Of a DNA stretch of 64,000 nt, positions 19,208 to 26,771 are shown one piece after another; the first letter of the stretch is position 1; every line of letters starts with the position of its first letter. The translations under genes and the position numbers were made by a program. The stretch is from Sphingobacteriia bacterium 28-36-52 (GTDB lineage: Bacteria; Bacteroidota; Bacteroidia; Chitinophagales; Chitinophagaceae). Where the stretch lies: NCBI GenBank assembly GCA_002281575.1, contig NCGN01000005.1, positions 84,837 to 148,836 on the forward strand. The letters run 5' to 3'. Below the pieces are notes generated by a model. That model ran no database searches, had not been told where the DNA came from, and saw nothing but the letters and a program-made list of their open reading frames with translations.

Positions 19208-20329
19208 ATGGATATTACCATTCAAGAAGTAACTGGTAAAAAGCAAATGAGTGCTTTTCTAGACTTTCCGTATGCGTTGTACAAAAACAACCCCTATAAT
19301 ATTCCTAAGCTACGTTTTGACGAGGCGGCTACGCTCAACCCAAAAAAAAATCCAGCTTTTGATTTTTGTGAAGCTCGCTACTGGTTGGCTTTTCAAAATG
19401 GAGTAGTGGTAGGAAGGGTTGCAGCCATTTACAATAAGAAATATGTAGAACGTTGGAATAATAATTATTTGCGTTTTGGATGGATTGATTTTATAGAAAA
19501 CGTTGATGTTGCCAAAGCATTGATAAACCAAGTAGAAAATTGGGCAAAGGAATTGGGTTGTACTGCTGTGCATGGTCCATTGGGTTTTACCGATTTGGAT
19601 TATGAAGGCATGTTGATAGAAGGATTTGAAGAGCGTGGCACCATGGCTACCATTTATAACTATCCATACTACCCTCGGTTCATGGAACAATTGGGTTATG
19701 GTAAAGCGGTAGATTGGGTAGAGTATCGCATTAATGTTCCCAAAGAATTACCGGAAAATATTTTAAAAATTGCCAACCTAGTAGAGCGAAGGTTTAAGTT
19801 GCATGTGGTGCCCATGAAATCTACTAAAGATTTAAAGCCCTATGCAAAAGAAGTATTTCAATTGGTGAATGAAACCTACGCTGAACTATATGGTGTAGTA
19901 GAATTAACCCAACGTCAGATTGACTATTATGTAAAAATGTATTTTTCAATGATTAGGGTAGAGTTTATCACCCTAATTGCCAACGAGCAAAATAAATTGG
20001 TGGGCTTTGGAATTTCTATGCCTTCGCTTTCAAAAGCTTTACAAAAAGCTAATGGGTCATTGTTTCCTTTTGGGTTTATTCATTTGTTAACTGCCCTCAA
20101 GAAAAATGATGAAGTTGATTTATTATTAATTGGAATTGATAAAAGTTTGCAGGGTAAGGGTGTAAATGCAATTGTATTAAGAGAGTTTAATAAGAACTAT
20201 ACAAAAGCAGGAATTGTATTTGCAGAAAGCAATCCTGAATTAGAAGAGAATACCAAAGTGCAAAGTACCTGGCAGCATTTTGATGCCAAACAACATAAGC
20301 GAAGACGTTGTTTTATTAAACAACTATAA
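19208..20329 (+). CDS. GNAT-like acyltransferase, candidate bacterial ceramide synthase
   Basis: 373 residues, no signal peptide. The fold looks like a double GNAT: first half with AFQNGVVVGRVAAIYNKKY and an aromatic-rich stretch (FTDLDYEGMLIEGFEERG, NYPYYPRFMEQLGYGKAVDW), second half with VGFGISMPSLSKAL and IGIDKSLQGKGVNAIVL, the latter resembling the acyl-CoA pyrophosphate loop. Bacterial ceramide synthase described in Caulobacter is a GNAT-type protein acting with Spt and an NAD-dependent epimerase-like reductase; the same trio is found here in order, 13 and 11 bases apart. The function is therefore inferred from context; the family call rests on motif reading only. Confidence 0.6.
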   Translation: MDITIQEVTGKKQMSAFLDFPYALYKNNPYNIPKLRFDEAATLNPKKNPAFDFCEARYWLAFQNGVVVGRVAAIYNKKYVERWNNNYLRFGWIDFIENVDVAKALINQVENWAKELGCTAVHGPLGFTDLDYEGMLIEGFEERGTMATIYNYPYYPRFMEQLGYGKAVDWVEYRINVPKELPENILKIANLVERRFKLHVVPMKSTKDLKPYAKEVFQLVNETYAELYGVVELTQRQIDYYVKMYFSMIRVEFITLIANEQNKLVGFGISMPSLSKALQKANGSLFPFGFIHLLTALKKNDEVDLLLIGIDKSLQGKGVNAIVLREFNKNYTKAGIVFAESNPELEENTKVQSTWQHFDAKQHKRRRCFIKQL

Positions 20330-20340
20330 CCAGCATTTCA

Positions 20341-21342
20341 ATGAAAAACATACTAATAACGGGTGCCAGCGGATTCATTGGGAGCTTTTTGGTGGAAGAA
20401 GCGCTTAAAAGAGGTTATCGCACTTTTGCTGGTATAAGATCTTCGAGTAGCAAAGGATACTTAAATCATCCCGACCTTCATTTGTTTGAAATGGATTTTT
20501 TAAACAAAGAAAAATTGCAAAACCAACTCCGAAAAAATGCTGAAATATTTGGTCCATTTGATGTAGTTGTTCATTCTGCAGGACTCACGAAAAGTAGGGT
20601 TTTAGACGAGTATTATAAAGTTAATTTACACAATACTGAAAGATTGGTTGATGCACTGATTGAACTAGAAATGGTTCCAGCACGATTTGTTTTTTTAAGT
20701 AGTTTGGCCTCATATGGACCAGGTGTTGGCACAACACCAGTAGCAGAAACCAATCTACAAGCACCTATTACTGCATACGGAAAGAGCAAATTGGCTGCAG
20801 AGCAAATGTTGGCAACCAAGAATCAGTTCCCCTTTGTAATTGTGCATCCTACCACCGTTTATGGACCAAGAGAAAAGGATTTATTGGTGTTAATACAGTC
20901 CTTGAACCAGCACTTAGAGTTGTACATTGGCAATACAGAACAGCAGCTTAGTTTTATTCATGTTGCCGATGTATGTAAAGCTGTTTTTTTAAGCATTGAT
21001 CAGCCCATTCTTGCACAGAATATTCTATTGAGCGACACTTTTAATTATACTGCAAAGGAGTTTAATAATATGGTGAAAGCGGTGTTGGGAAAGAAAACGC
21101 TTCCAATAGTGGTGCCCGTTCCAATTGCAAAAGCAGCGGCACAAGTAAGTGAGTGGGTAGGTAATTTAAGGGGAGTAACGCCGGTTCTAAACAAAGAGCG
21201 TTTGAAAGAGTTTCAGGCACCCAACTGGGCGGTGGATGCAACTGTTTTAAAGAAGCTTGGTTTTACGCCTGATTATCCTTTGCAAAAAGGCATACAACAT
21301 ACTATTGAATGGTATAAAAGAAATGGCTGGTTAAAATCTTGA
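20341..21342 (+). CDS. Extended SDR NAD(P)-dependent epimerase/dehydratase-like protein, candidate ceramide reductase
   Basis: 333 residues. The Rossmann motif ITGASGFIGSFLVEEAL is at the N-terminus; HSAGLTK, FLSSLASYGPG, and the catalytic YGKSK (Y-x-x-x-K) with VHPTTVYGPREKD place it in the extended SDR family. Such a protein (CerR) reduces the 3-keto group in the bacterial ceramide pathway of Caulobacter, so its place behind spt and a GNAT-like gene supports that role. A sugar-nucleotide epimerase is the alternative. Probably the last gene of the operon, since a gap with small dyads follows. Confidence 0.75.
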   Translation: MKNILITGASGFIGSFLVEEALKRGYRTFAGIRSSSSKGYLNHPDLHLFEMDFLNKEKLQNQLRKNAEIFGPFDVVVHSAGLTKSRVLDEYYKVNLHNTERLVDALIELEMVPARFVFLSSLASYGPGVGTTPVAETNLQAPITAYGKSKLAAEQMLATKNQFPFVIVHPTTVYGPREKDLLVLIQSLNQHLELYIGNTEQQLSFIHVADVCKAVFLSIDQPILAQNILLSDTFNYTAKEFNNMVKAVLGKKTLPIVVPVPIAKAAAQVSEWVGNLRGVTPVLNKERLKEFQAPNWAVDATVLKKLGFTPDYPLQKGIQHTIEWYKRNGWLKS

Positions 21343-21370
21343 TAAAATTTCATTAAAATCTTCAGTCTTT

Positions 21371-21420
21371 ACAACGTGTAGTTGTTTTATCCTAATTTTA
21401 CGCATACAACCACAGGTTGT
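21371..21420. promoter_or_regulatory. Paired ACAAC/GTTGT dyads upstream of the carbonic anhydrase cluster
   Basis: Two short inverted repeats with the same half-site: ACAAC-N5-GTTGT at 21371-21385 and ACAACC-ACA-GGTTGT at 21406-21420. They lie in the gap in front of the small membrane protein gene. Shared half-sites suggest an operator or RNA hairpins; no T-tract follows, so a terminator is unlikely. Confidence 0.4.
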
Positions 21421-21425
21421 TAAAT

Positions 21426-21791
21426 ATGCTAAAAGCCAACTATATACCTATTTTATTAAGAAAGCTCAACGCTTGTTTTTTTGTATTGGCTTTATTATGG
21501 TTAACGGTAAGTACTCCATTTATAATGGCTAATCAATTTAGTCAAGACCAATTGACCAGCATAGAATCACCAATAGACAATGGGGGTGAAGAGGAAACTG
21601 CCAATCCATTAAATAGCAATTCTGAAGAAAAGCCGCATAATTGCAACAATTTGCTAGAAGAGTATATTCATCATTCTGCATCTGTTATAGCTTTTAATTA
21701 TATCGCCTTATCTCACGCTATTGGTTTAGACGGAGATAGCTATCAAGCATATCACGGCGAATTATTAGTGCCCCCTCCAAATAGGGCATAG
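21426..21791 (+). CDS. Small membrane or secreted protein, unknown
   Basis: About 121 residues from the ATG at 21426 (an in-frame TTG is 9 bases upstream). One hydrophobic segment (FFVLALLWLTVSTPFIM, ~18-34) is a signal or anchor. The rest is acidic, with NCNNLLEEYIHHSASV and a C-terminal VPPPNRA. I do not recognise a family. It precedes beta-carbonic anhydrase and a SulP transporter on the same strand, so it may accompany bicarbonate uptake; the C-terminal PPPNRA looks like a conserved end and is worth profiling. Confidence 0.6.
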   Translation: MLKANYIPILLRKLNACFFVLALLWLTVSTPFIMANQFSQDQLTSIESPIDNGGEEETANPLNSNSEEKPHNCNNLLEEYIHHSASVIAFNYIALSHAIGLDGDSYQAYHGELLVPPPNRA

Positions 21792-21874
21792 TTTAATCCT
21801 GCACATTTATTTTACATTTTTTGTTGAACAAGCTGTTAATGCCCGTCTTGAGCATTAACCAGAATAATATAATT

Positions 21875-22534
21875 ATGAGAAAACATTCTAAAGAATACTT
21901 AGAAAACTTAACTCCCGCCAAAGCATATGAATTGTTGGTAGAAGGGAATCATCGATTTGTAAATAACCTAAGTAAAGACCATGATCATTTAGAAATGATT
22001 AATGAAACCCGCGAAGGACAATTTCCATTTGGTGTGGTATTGAGTTGTATGGATTCAAGAACTTCTGCTGAATTAATTTTTGACCAAGGGTTGGGAGATT
22101 TATTCAGCATTAGAGTAGCTGGAAATATTGTAAACGACAGTATTTTAGGCAGTTTGGAATATGCAGTAAAATATGTAGGGTCAAAAGTATTGGTTGTGCT
22201 GGGTCATACAGCATGTGGTGCCATTAAAAGCGCCCAAGCAGATGTTAAAGATGGCCATATCACCGGATTACTGAGTGCAATAAAACCAGCTATTAGTAAG
22301 GCTTTGTTAAAGAGTAAAGACCAGCATTGCTTTAAAGACAATGTGGCTTATGCCAATGTAGAAAACAGCATGGAAGAAATTTTACATAAGAGTGAAATCA
22401 TTAAAGATTATTTCTCTAGAGGTGAAATTGGAATTGTGGGAGCAATGTATAATGTAGAAACAGGAGAAGTAGACTTCTTTAAAGTTTTAACAAGCCAGCC
22501 AGTACAAAAAAAACAATTAATAGAAGCAGTATAA
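21875..22534 (+). CDS. Beta-class carbonic anhydrase
   Basis: About 219 residues from the ATG at 21875, preferred over an upstream in-frame TTG at 21821. Zinc ligands C58, H111 and C114 and the D60-x-R62 dyad are present (SCMDSR and GHTACGA), with VAGNIVN between, all diagnostic of beta carbonic anhydrase. It interconverts CO2 and bicarbonate in the cytoplasm. The SulP gene begins 4 bases after its stop; such pairs supply bicarbonate for biosynthesis. Confidence 0.95.
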   Translation: MRKHSKEYLENLTPAKAYELLVEGNHRFVNNLSKDHDHLEMINETREGQFPFGVVLSCMDSRTSAELIFDQGLGDLFSIRVAGNIVNDSILGSLEYAVKYVGSKVLVVLGHTACGAIKSAQADVKDGHITGLLSAIKPAISKALLKSKDQHCFKDNVAYANVENSMEEILHKSEIIKDYFSRGEIGIVGAMYNVETGEVDFFKVLTSQPVQKKQLIEAV

Positions 22535-22538
22535 GATT

Positions 22539-24113
22539 ATGAAACTTTCTACTAAATATTTTAAGGCAGATCTGCTTGCAGGAATGGTTGTGTTTTTAGT
22601 AGCACTCCCACTTTGTTTGGGAATTGCAGTTGCCAGTGGCGCACCCCCATTCGCAGGGATTATTTCAGGTATCATTGGTGGTATTGCAGTTGGTTATATG
22701 AGTAATTCAAATGTTAGTGTTTCGGGTCCTGCGGCTGGATTGATTGCAATCATATTAGTAGCAATAACAGATTTAGGGTATGAAACCTTTTTATCTGCAG
22801 TAGTAATAGCAGGCGCTATTCAATTGACGTTGGGTTTGGTAAAAGCTGGAGGTATTTCTAGTTATTTTCCAACTAGTGTAATTGAAGGAATGTTGGTAGC
22901 AATTGGAATTATCATCATTAAAAAAGAATTACCTCATGCAATTGGTTATGATTTAGAACATGAGGGCGATTTTTATTCTTATCAGCTAATTGAGGCCGAT
23001 AAAGGATATTTTACAGAATTGATTCATGCATTTAATTTTGCCCATTCAGGAGCAATTATTGTGGCTCTCGTGTCTATTGCAATAATTATTGCATTTAATA
23101 AAGTGCCTGCGCTTAAAAAATTAAAAGCAGTACCAGGTGCGTTAGTAGCCGTTGTTGCAGGTATTTTATTAAATGAATTATTTGCTCTATTAATCCCATC
23201 ATTAGAAATTAAAGATGAGCACTTAGTTATACTGCCTATAGCTTCTTCATTTAATGAATTCACTAGTCAGTTTACTGCCCCTAGTGTAGAAGGTTTCATA
23301 AATATGAAAGCTTGGATTGTGGGTATTACTATTGCAATTGTAGCAAGTATTGAAACATTGCTTTGCTTAGAAGCTGGCGATAAAATGGATCCTTTAAAAA
23401 GATTTTCTAGTGCTAATAAAGAATTGAATGTGCAAGGAATAGGCAATATATTATCAGGATTATTGGGGGGCCTGCCAATGACTTCTGTAATTGTGAGAAC
23501 ATCTGCCAACATAAATGCAGGAGCTAAAACTAAGTTAGCTGCTATTTCACATGGCGTATTTTTATTAGTTGCTGTGCTTGCTATACCAGGTCTATTGAAT
23601 AAAATACCGATGGCAAGTTTGGCAGCCATCTTAATTATGATTGGATTAAAGCTAGCGAGTATCAAGACCTTCAAACATATGTGGCACAATGGTGCACAGC
23701 AGTTTATTCCTTTTATAGTAACTGTTATAGCAGTGGTATTTACCGACTTATTAAAAGGCGTAGGTGTAGGTTTAGTAGTTAGTATTTATTTTATATTAAA
23801 AGGAAATATGAAACTGGCTTATTTCTTTAAAAAAGAACAACACCATACTGGTGAAACCATTCATATAGAATTGGCACAAGAAGTCTCTTTTTTAAATAAA
23901 GCAGCCATTAAACAAACACTGGCACATTTACCAGAAAATTGCACCGTAATTATTAATGCAGCTAATACGGTTTACATTGATTACGATGTGTTAGAAATGA
24001 TTAAAGACTTTATGAATTTTGGTTCAAAGGATAAAAACATATCGGTGGTGTTGAAAGATTTTAAAGAAGAATATAAAATGCAAGAATACGCGAGTAATCA
24101 TGTAACCAACTAA
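22539..24113 (+). CDS. SulP family anion transporter, probably bicarbonate
   Basis: 524 residues with 10-12 membrane segments in the SulP order: DLLAGMVVFLVALPLCLGIAVASGAPP at the start, GPAAGLIAII, then ETLLCLEAGDKMDP and the family motif NILSGLLGGLPMTSVIVRTSAN. A reduced STAS-like tail (~430-515) ends the protein. Located directly behind beta-carbonic anhydrase, it most likely imports bicarbonate with sodium; sulfate is the alternative. Its stop overlaps the end of the convergent epimerase gene by 4 bases. Confidence 0.9.
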   Translation: MKLSTKYFKADLLAGMVVFLVALPLCLGIAVASGAPPFAGIISGIIGGIAVGYMSNSNVSVSGPAAGLIAIILVAITDLGYETFLSAVVIAGAIQLTLGLVKAGGISSYFPTSVIEGMLVAIGIIIIKKELPHAIGYDLEHEGDFYSYQLIEADKGYFTELIHAFNFAHSGAIIVALVSIAIIIAFNKVPALKKLKAVPGALVAVVAGILLNELFALLIPSLEIKDEHLVILPIASSFNEFTSQFTAPSVEGFINMKAWIVGITIAIVASIETLLCLEAGDKMDPLKRFSSANKELNVQGIGNILSGLLGGLPMTSVIVRTSANINAGAKTKLAAISHGVFLLVAVLAIPGLLNKIPMASLAAILIMIGLKLASIKTFKHMWHNGAQQFIPFIVTVIAVVFTDLLKGVGVGLVVSIYFILKGNMKLAYFFKKEQHHTGETIHIELAQEVSFLNKAAIKQTLAHLPENCTVIINAANTVYIDYDVLEMIKDFMNFGSKDKNISVVLKDFKEEYKMQEYASNHVTN

Positions 24114-25177
24114 AGCCATTCAAAACCAAATCCGGGTTGTTTATTAATCATAAGCAACCCATTTTTTATTTCAAAACCTCCTTTCACTAAATCTTCCGCT
24201 AAATCAAAACTACCATCTAAATCTAAGTAATGGGTATGTGGGCAACTATAAGCAACATGCAAAGCAGCAGTAATACTGATAACGCTTTCGTCGTTGCATC
24301 CCCAAAATAATGCAATGCCAGCTGGTTTAGCAATACCAGCAATTTCTCTTGCTCCAATTATGCCGCCACACTTCATCAATTTAATATTATAAATGCCAAA
24401 TGGGTGGTTAAAACTGGCCAACTCTAATGCAGCTTTTGCATGATGCAGCGATTCGTCTGCTGCCAATTTTTTTCTTTTGGCTTGATCTAGTAACAGTAAA
24501 TCGGTTTCTTTACCAACTGGTAATGGCTGTTCAATTAATTCAAGACCAGTATGTTCTGTAGCATTAATAAAACGAGTGAGTTTGCTTAAAGTATAGCCTT
24601 GATTGGCGTCTACCCTTATTTTTATTTGCTTTCCATATTTTTCATTTAACAGTAATACCCTTTCAATGTCTTCCTCAACATCTAAACCTGTTTTAATTTT
24701 AAAAATATCAAAACCCTGAGAAAAATATGCTGCAGCATCTGCCAATGTTTCTACAGAGTTTTTAATTCCAATTGTTACCGAAGTTTTAAGTGGCCCAGCT
24801 TGTATTCCATAAAATTCTGCTATTGAAATATCTGCCCATTTTCCAAAAGCGTCATGTAATGCAATATCTAAAGCAGCTTGTGTACCTGGTAAATGGTGAA
24901 AATGTTTTTGTGCTTCAGCAATAATTTTTTGAAAACTTCTTATATCTCTGCCAATGAGTTGTTGAACAAAATCAGATTCAAGATTAGCCAATGTTTTAAT
25001 AGGACTTTCTCCTACCACATCTTCGGCAGGACTAGCCGAACCAATTCCAATGATTCCATTGGCTAATTGTATTTCTGTGAATACAATGGACACATCGGTA
25101 TAAGTGTTGTATGCAATAGTATAGGGCTTTTTTAAGTCCATATGTTTAATAAATGAGCGGATAGCAACAATTTTCAT
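24110..25177 (-). CDS. Enolase-superfamily dipeptide epimerase
   Basis: 355 residues with the muconate lactonising subgroup active site: K160-x-K162 (FKIKTG), metal ligands D190 (VDANQGY), E216 (LIEQPL) and D241 (ADES), and K266 (NIKLMK). A C-terminal D-x-D (LDLDG) binds the free amine of dipeptides in L-Ala-D/L-Glu epimerases, which favours muropeptide recycling. The neighbouring DUF1611 gene allows another reading: related pairs (DgcN/DgcA) convert D-glutamate through N-acetyl-glutamate. Either way the theme is D-amino acid recovery. Confidence 0.85.
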   Translation of the reverse strand: MKIVAIRSFIKHMDLKKPYTIAYNTYTDVSIVFTEIQLANGIIGIGSASPAEDVVGESPIKTLANLESDFVQQLIGRDIRSFQKIIAEAQKHFHHLPGTQAALDIALHDAFGKWADISIAEFYGIQAGPLKTSVTIGIKNSVETLADAAAYFSQGFDIFKIKTGLDVEEDIERVLLLNEKYGKQIKIRVDANQGYTLSKLTRFINATEHTGLELIEQPLPVGKETDLLLLDQAKRKKLAADESLHHAKAALELASFNHPFGIYNIKLMKCGGIIGAREIAGIAKPAGIALFWGCNDESVISITAALHVAYSCPHTHYLDLDGSFDLAEDLVKGGFEIKNGLLMINKQPGFGFEWL

Positions 25178-25188
25178 AAGTACAATAT

Positions 25189-26238
25189 TTATTGTAATAA
25201 TGATTTTAAAACAGGAATCAACGGCGCAACCCCTTCTTGAATGGGCAACAATACGGGTATATGAAGGGTTGATTGCATGGATGCTTGAATGGCAATTGCT
25301 TCTTCGTAGGTACAGCCTTCGGTGTTCATTGCTAAGGCAATTACTTTAGAACCAAACTGTTCAATAATGGCTATCTCAGATTCAACACTGGGTATTTTTC
25401 CCCAATGTTCCTCGTTGTCAAAATAAACTCTTTTAGGAGCAAAAAGTAGTACCACATATTTTGCGTTTCCAGAAATCAACAGCTCTAATCCACAAGGCCC
25501 ACTTGGATTTCTTAATGCCGACTGACCCTCTAAAAAAATAATATCGGGGCTCACTTCTTTATAGCAAGTAAGAATAGCATTTTCTAATTCTCCTGATACA
25601 AAATCATTTAATGTAGAATCGAATACAAATCCATATTTGCTTCCTTGTAACCAACCTGTTTGGCCGGTATAAATCATTTCTGCTTTAATATTTTCTTTGG
25701 CACAGGCCTGCATCAACATTCTGGCAGTTGTTCTTTTACCCATAGCGCAGTCCATTCCAATCACTGCAACTATTGGAGTTTTAATATTGAAAATATCACC
25801 AGTAAAAAAATGCAGGTCTTCTCTTTTCTTGGGCTTTCTAATATCTGTAAGGGTAATATTGTTTTGCTTAGCCAATGCTACTAAATCTGGATGATCATTT
25901 AAATAGTCGTGTAATCCATTTACAATGGAGAGACCATTGGCTATGGCAGACTTAATAATTACCAACATATCAGCGGGCAATTTACCCCCTACGGTTGCAA
26001 CCCCAATGATGAGTGTATTTGCATCGGGTACCCATTTAAGTGCCGTTGTTAAGTTGACATAAATAGGAATATTTCTGTGTTTGCCATCTAACACTTCACC
26101 TGCATCTTTATTGGCTGTTTCCGCATGGTCAATAATTCCAGCAATAAAAAATAGTTCAGAACTTCTAACCAAACCATGTGCAGTTTTTGCATCGGAACTT
26201 TGGTACATCCCATTCGTTAAAACCAGTGCTTTTTTCAT
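25189..26238 (-). CDS. DUF1611 family P-loop protein (DgcN-like)
   Basis: 349 residues, no signal peptide. An N-terminal Rossmann-like domain (~1-140) is followed by a P-loop-like motif in IGMDCAMGKRTTARMLM, then TGQTGWLQGSKYGFVFDS and FLEGQSALRNPSGPCG, all characteristic of DUF1611. The family regularly neighbours dipeptide epimerase, as here (11 bases). Related proteins were reported as D-glutamate N-acetyltransferases (DgcN); whether this one shares the activity is inference. It is the first gene of the minus-strand pair; its promoter region holds an inverted repeat. Confidence 0.82.
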   Translation of the reverse strand: MKKALVLTNGMYQSSDAKTAHGLVRSSELFFIAGIIDHAETANKDAGEVLDGKHRNIPIYVNLTTALKWVPDANTLIIGVATVGGKLPADMLVIIKSAIANGLSIVNGLHDYLNDHPDLVALAKQNNITLTDIRKPKKREDLHFFTGDIFNIKTPIVAVIGMDCAMGKRTTARMLMQACAKENIKAEMIYTGQTGWLQGSKYGFVFDSTLNDFVSGELENAILTCYKEVSPDIIFLEGQSALRNPSGPCGLELLISGNAKYVVLLFAPKRVYFDNEEHWGKIPSVESEIAIIEQFGSKVIALAMNTEGCTYEEAIAIQASMQSTLHIPVLLPIQEGVAPLIPVLKSLLQ

Positions 26239-26279
26239 GAAGTTTACTTAGTAGGAGCTAGATATGGTATTCCTTAAAA

Positions 26280-26320
26280 TTATCAAACATGATTTGAATC
26301 ATAAAATGCTTTTTTGATAA
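26280..26320. promoter_or_regulatory. Nested inverted repeats in a divergent promoter region
   Basis: A perfect 14-base palindrome ATGATT-TG-AATCAT at 26289-26302 sits inside a wider inverted repeat, TTATCAAA (26280-26287) with TTTGATAA (26313-26320). The position, between the DUF1611 gene and the copper receptor genes, suits an operator for one or both directions. Confidence 0.45.
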
Positions 26321-26344
26321 TCTAGATATTTGCATTCAATTGGA

Positions 26345-26728
26345 ATGAGGAGGCAGTTAATTATATTAATGTTTTTGAGCTCACTAATGGTGCAAGTGTT
26401 TGCAGGCTTTATTTTAAAGGCAGATTATGCAATAAATAGAGCCATTTATATTCAGTCTTGTATTAATAAAGACAAGCCTGTATTAAAATGCAATGGAAAG
26501 TGTCAGTTGGGTAAAAAAATTATGGCAGCAGAAAAGGAACAACAAAGAGCTGCAGAAAAAGGATCTTATCAGTTTAATCTTTCAGTTGAAATTCTATGCA
26601 ATAAAATTTTTATTCCATCATTAAATGAAATGGGGGAACTAAATAATCCATTAAAGTTTCATGATAGTATTACAGATGAACTAATTGGCTATTACAATGC
26701 AATTTTTCACCCACCTCAGTTGGTATGA
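26345..26728 (+). CDS. Small exported Cys-containing protein upstream of the copper receptor
   Basis: About 127 residues from the ATG at 26345; an in-frame TTG at 26330 would add five residues. A hydrophobic signal or anchor (LIILMFLSSLMVQVFAGFIL) is followed by a conserved-looking cysteine block, SCINKDKPVLKCNGKCQLGKK, and a C-terminal HPPQLV. I know no function, but small proteins with CxGKC motifs often sit before metal-related TonB receptors in Bacteroidota. The CNGKC could bind copper(I). It lies 43 bases before the receptor gene, probably in one transcript. Confidence 0.65.
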   Translation: MRRQLIILMFLSSLMVQVFAGFILKADYAINRAIYIQSCINKDKPVLKCNGKCQLGKKIMAAEKEQQRAAEKGSYQFNLSVEILCNKIFIPSLNEMGELNNPLKFHDSITDELIGYYNAIFHPPQLV

Positions 26729-26771
26729 CAATTTTTAGGATTTAGTTATTTTTTAATCAAAAAATTTTGTC

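Noticed and set aside
19310..19690. 126-residue open frame on the minus strand inside the GNAT-like gene
   Set aside because: Antisense to a well-supported gene, no signal peptide or domain.
23267..23689. 140-residue open frame on the minus strand inside the SulP gene
   Set aside because: It overlaps a clear SulP coding sequence and has no recognisable motif; a shadow.
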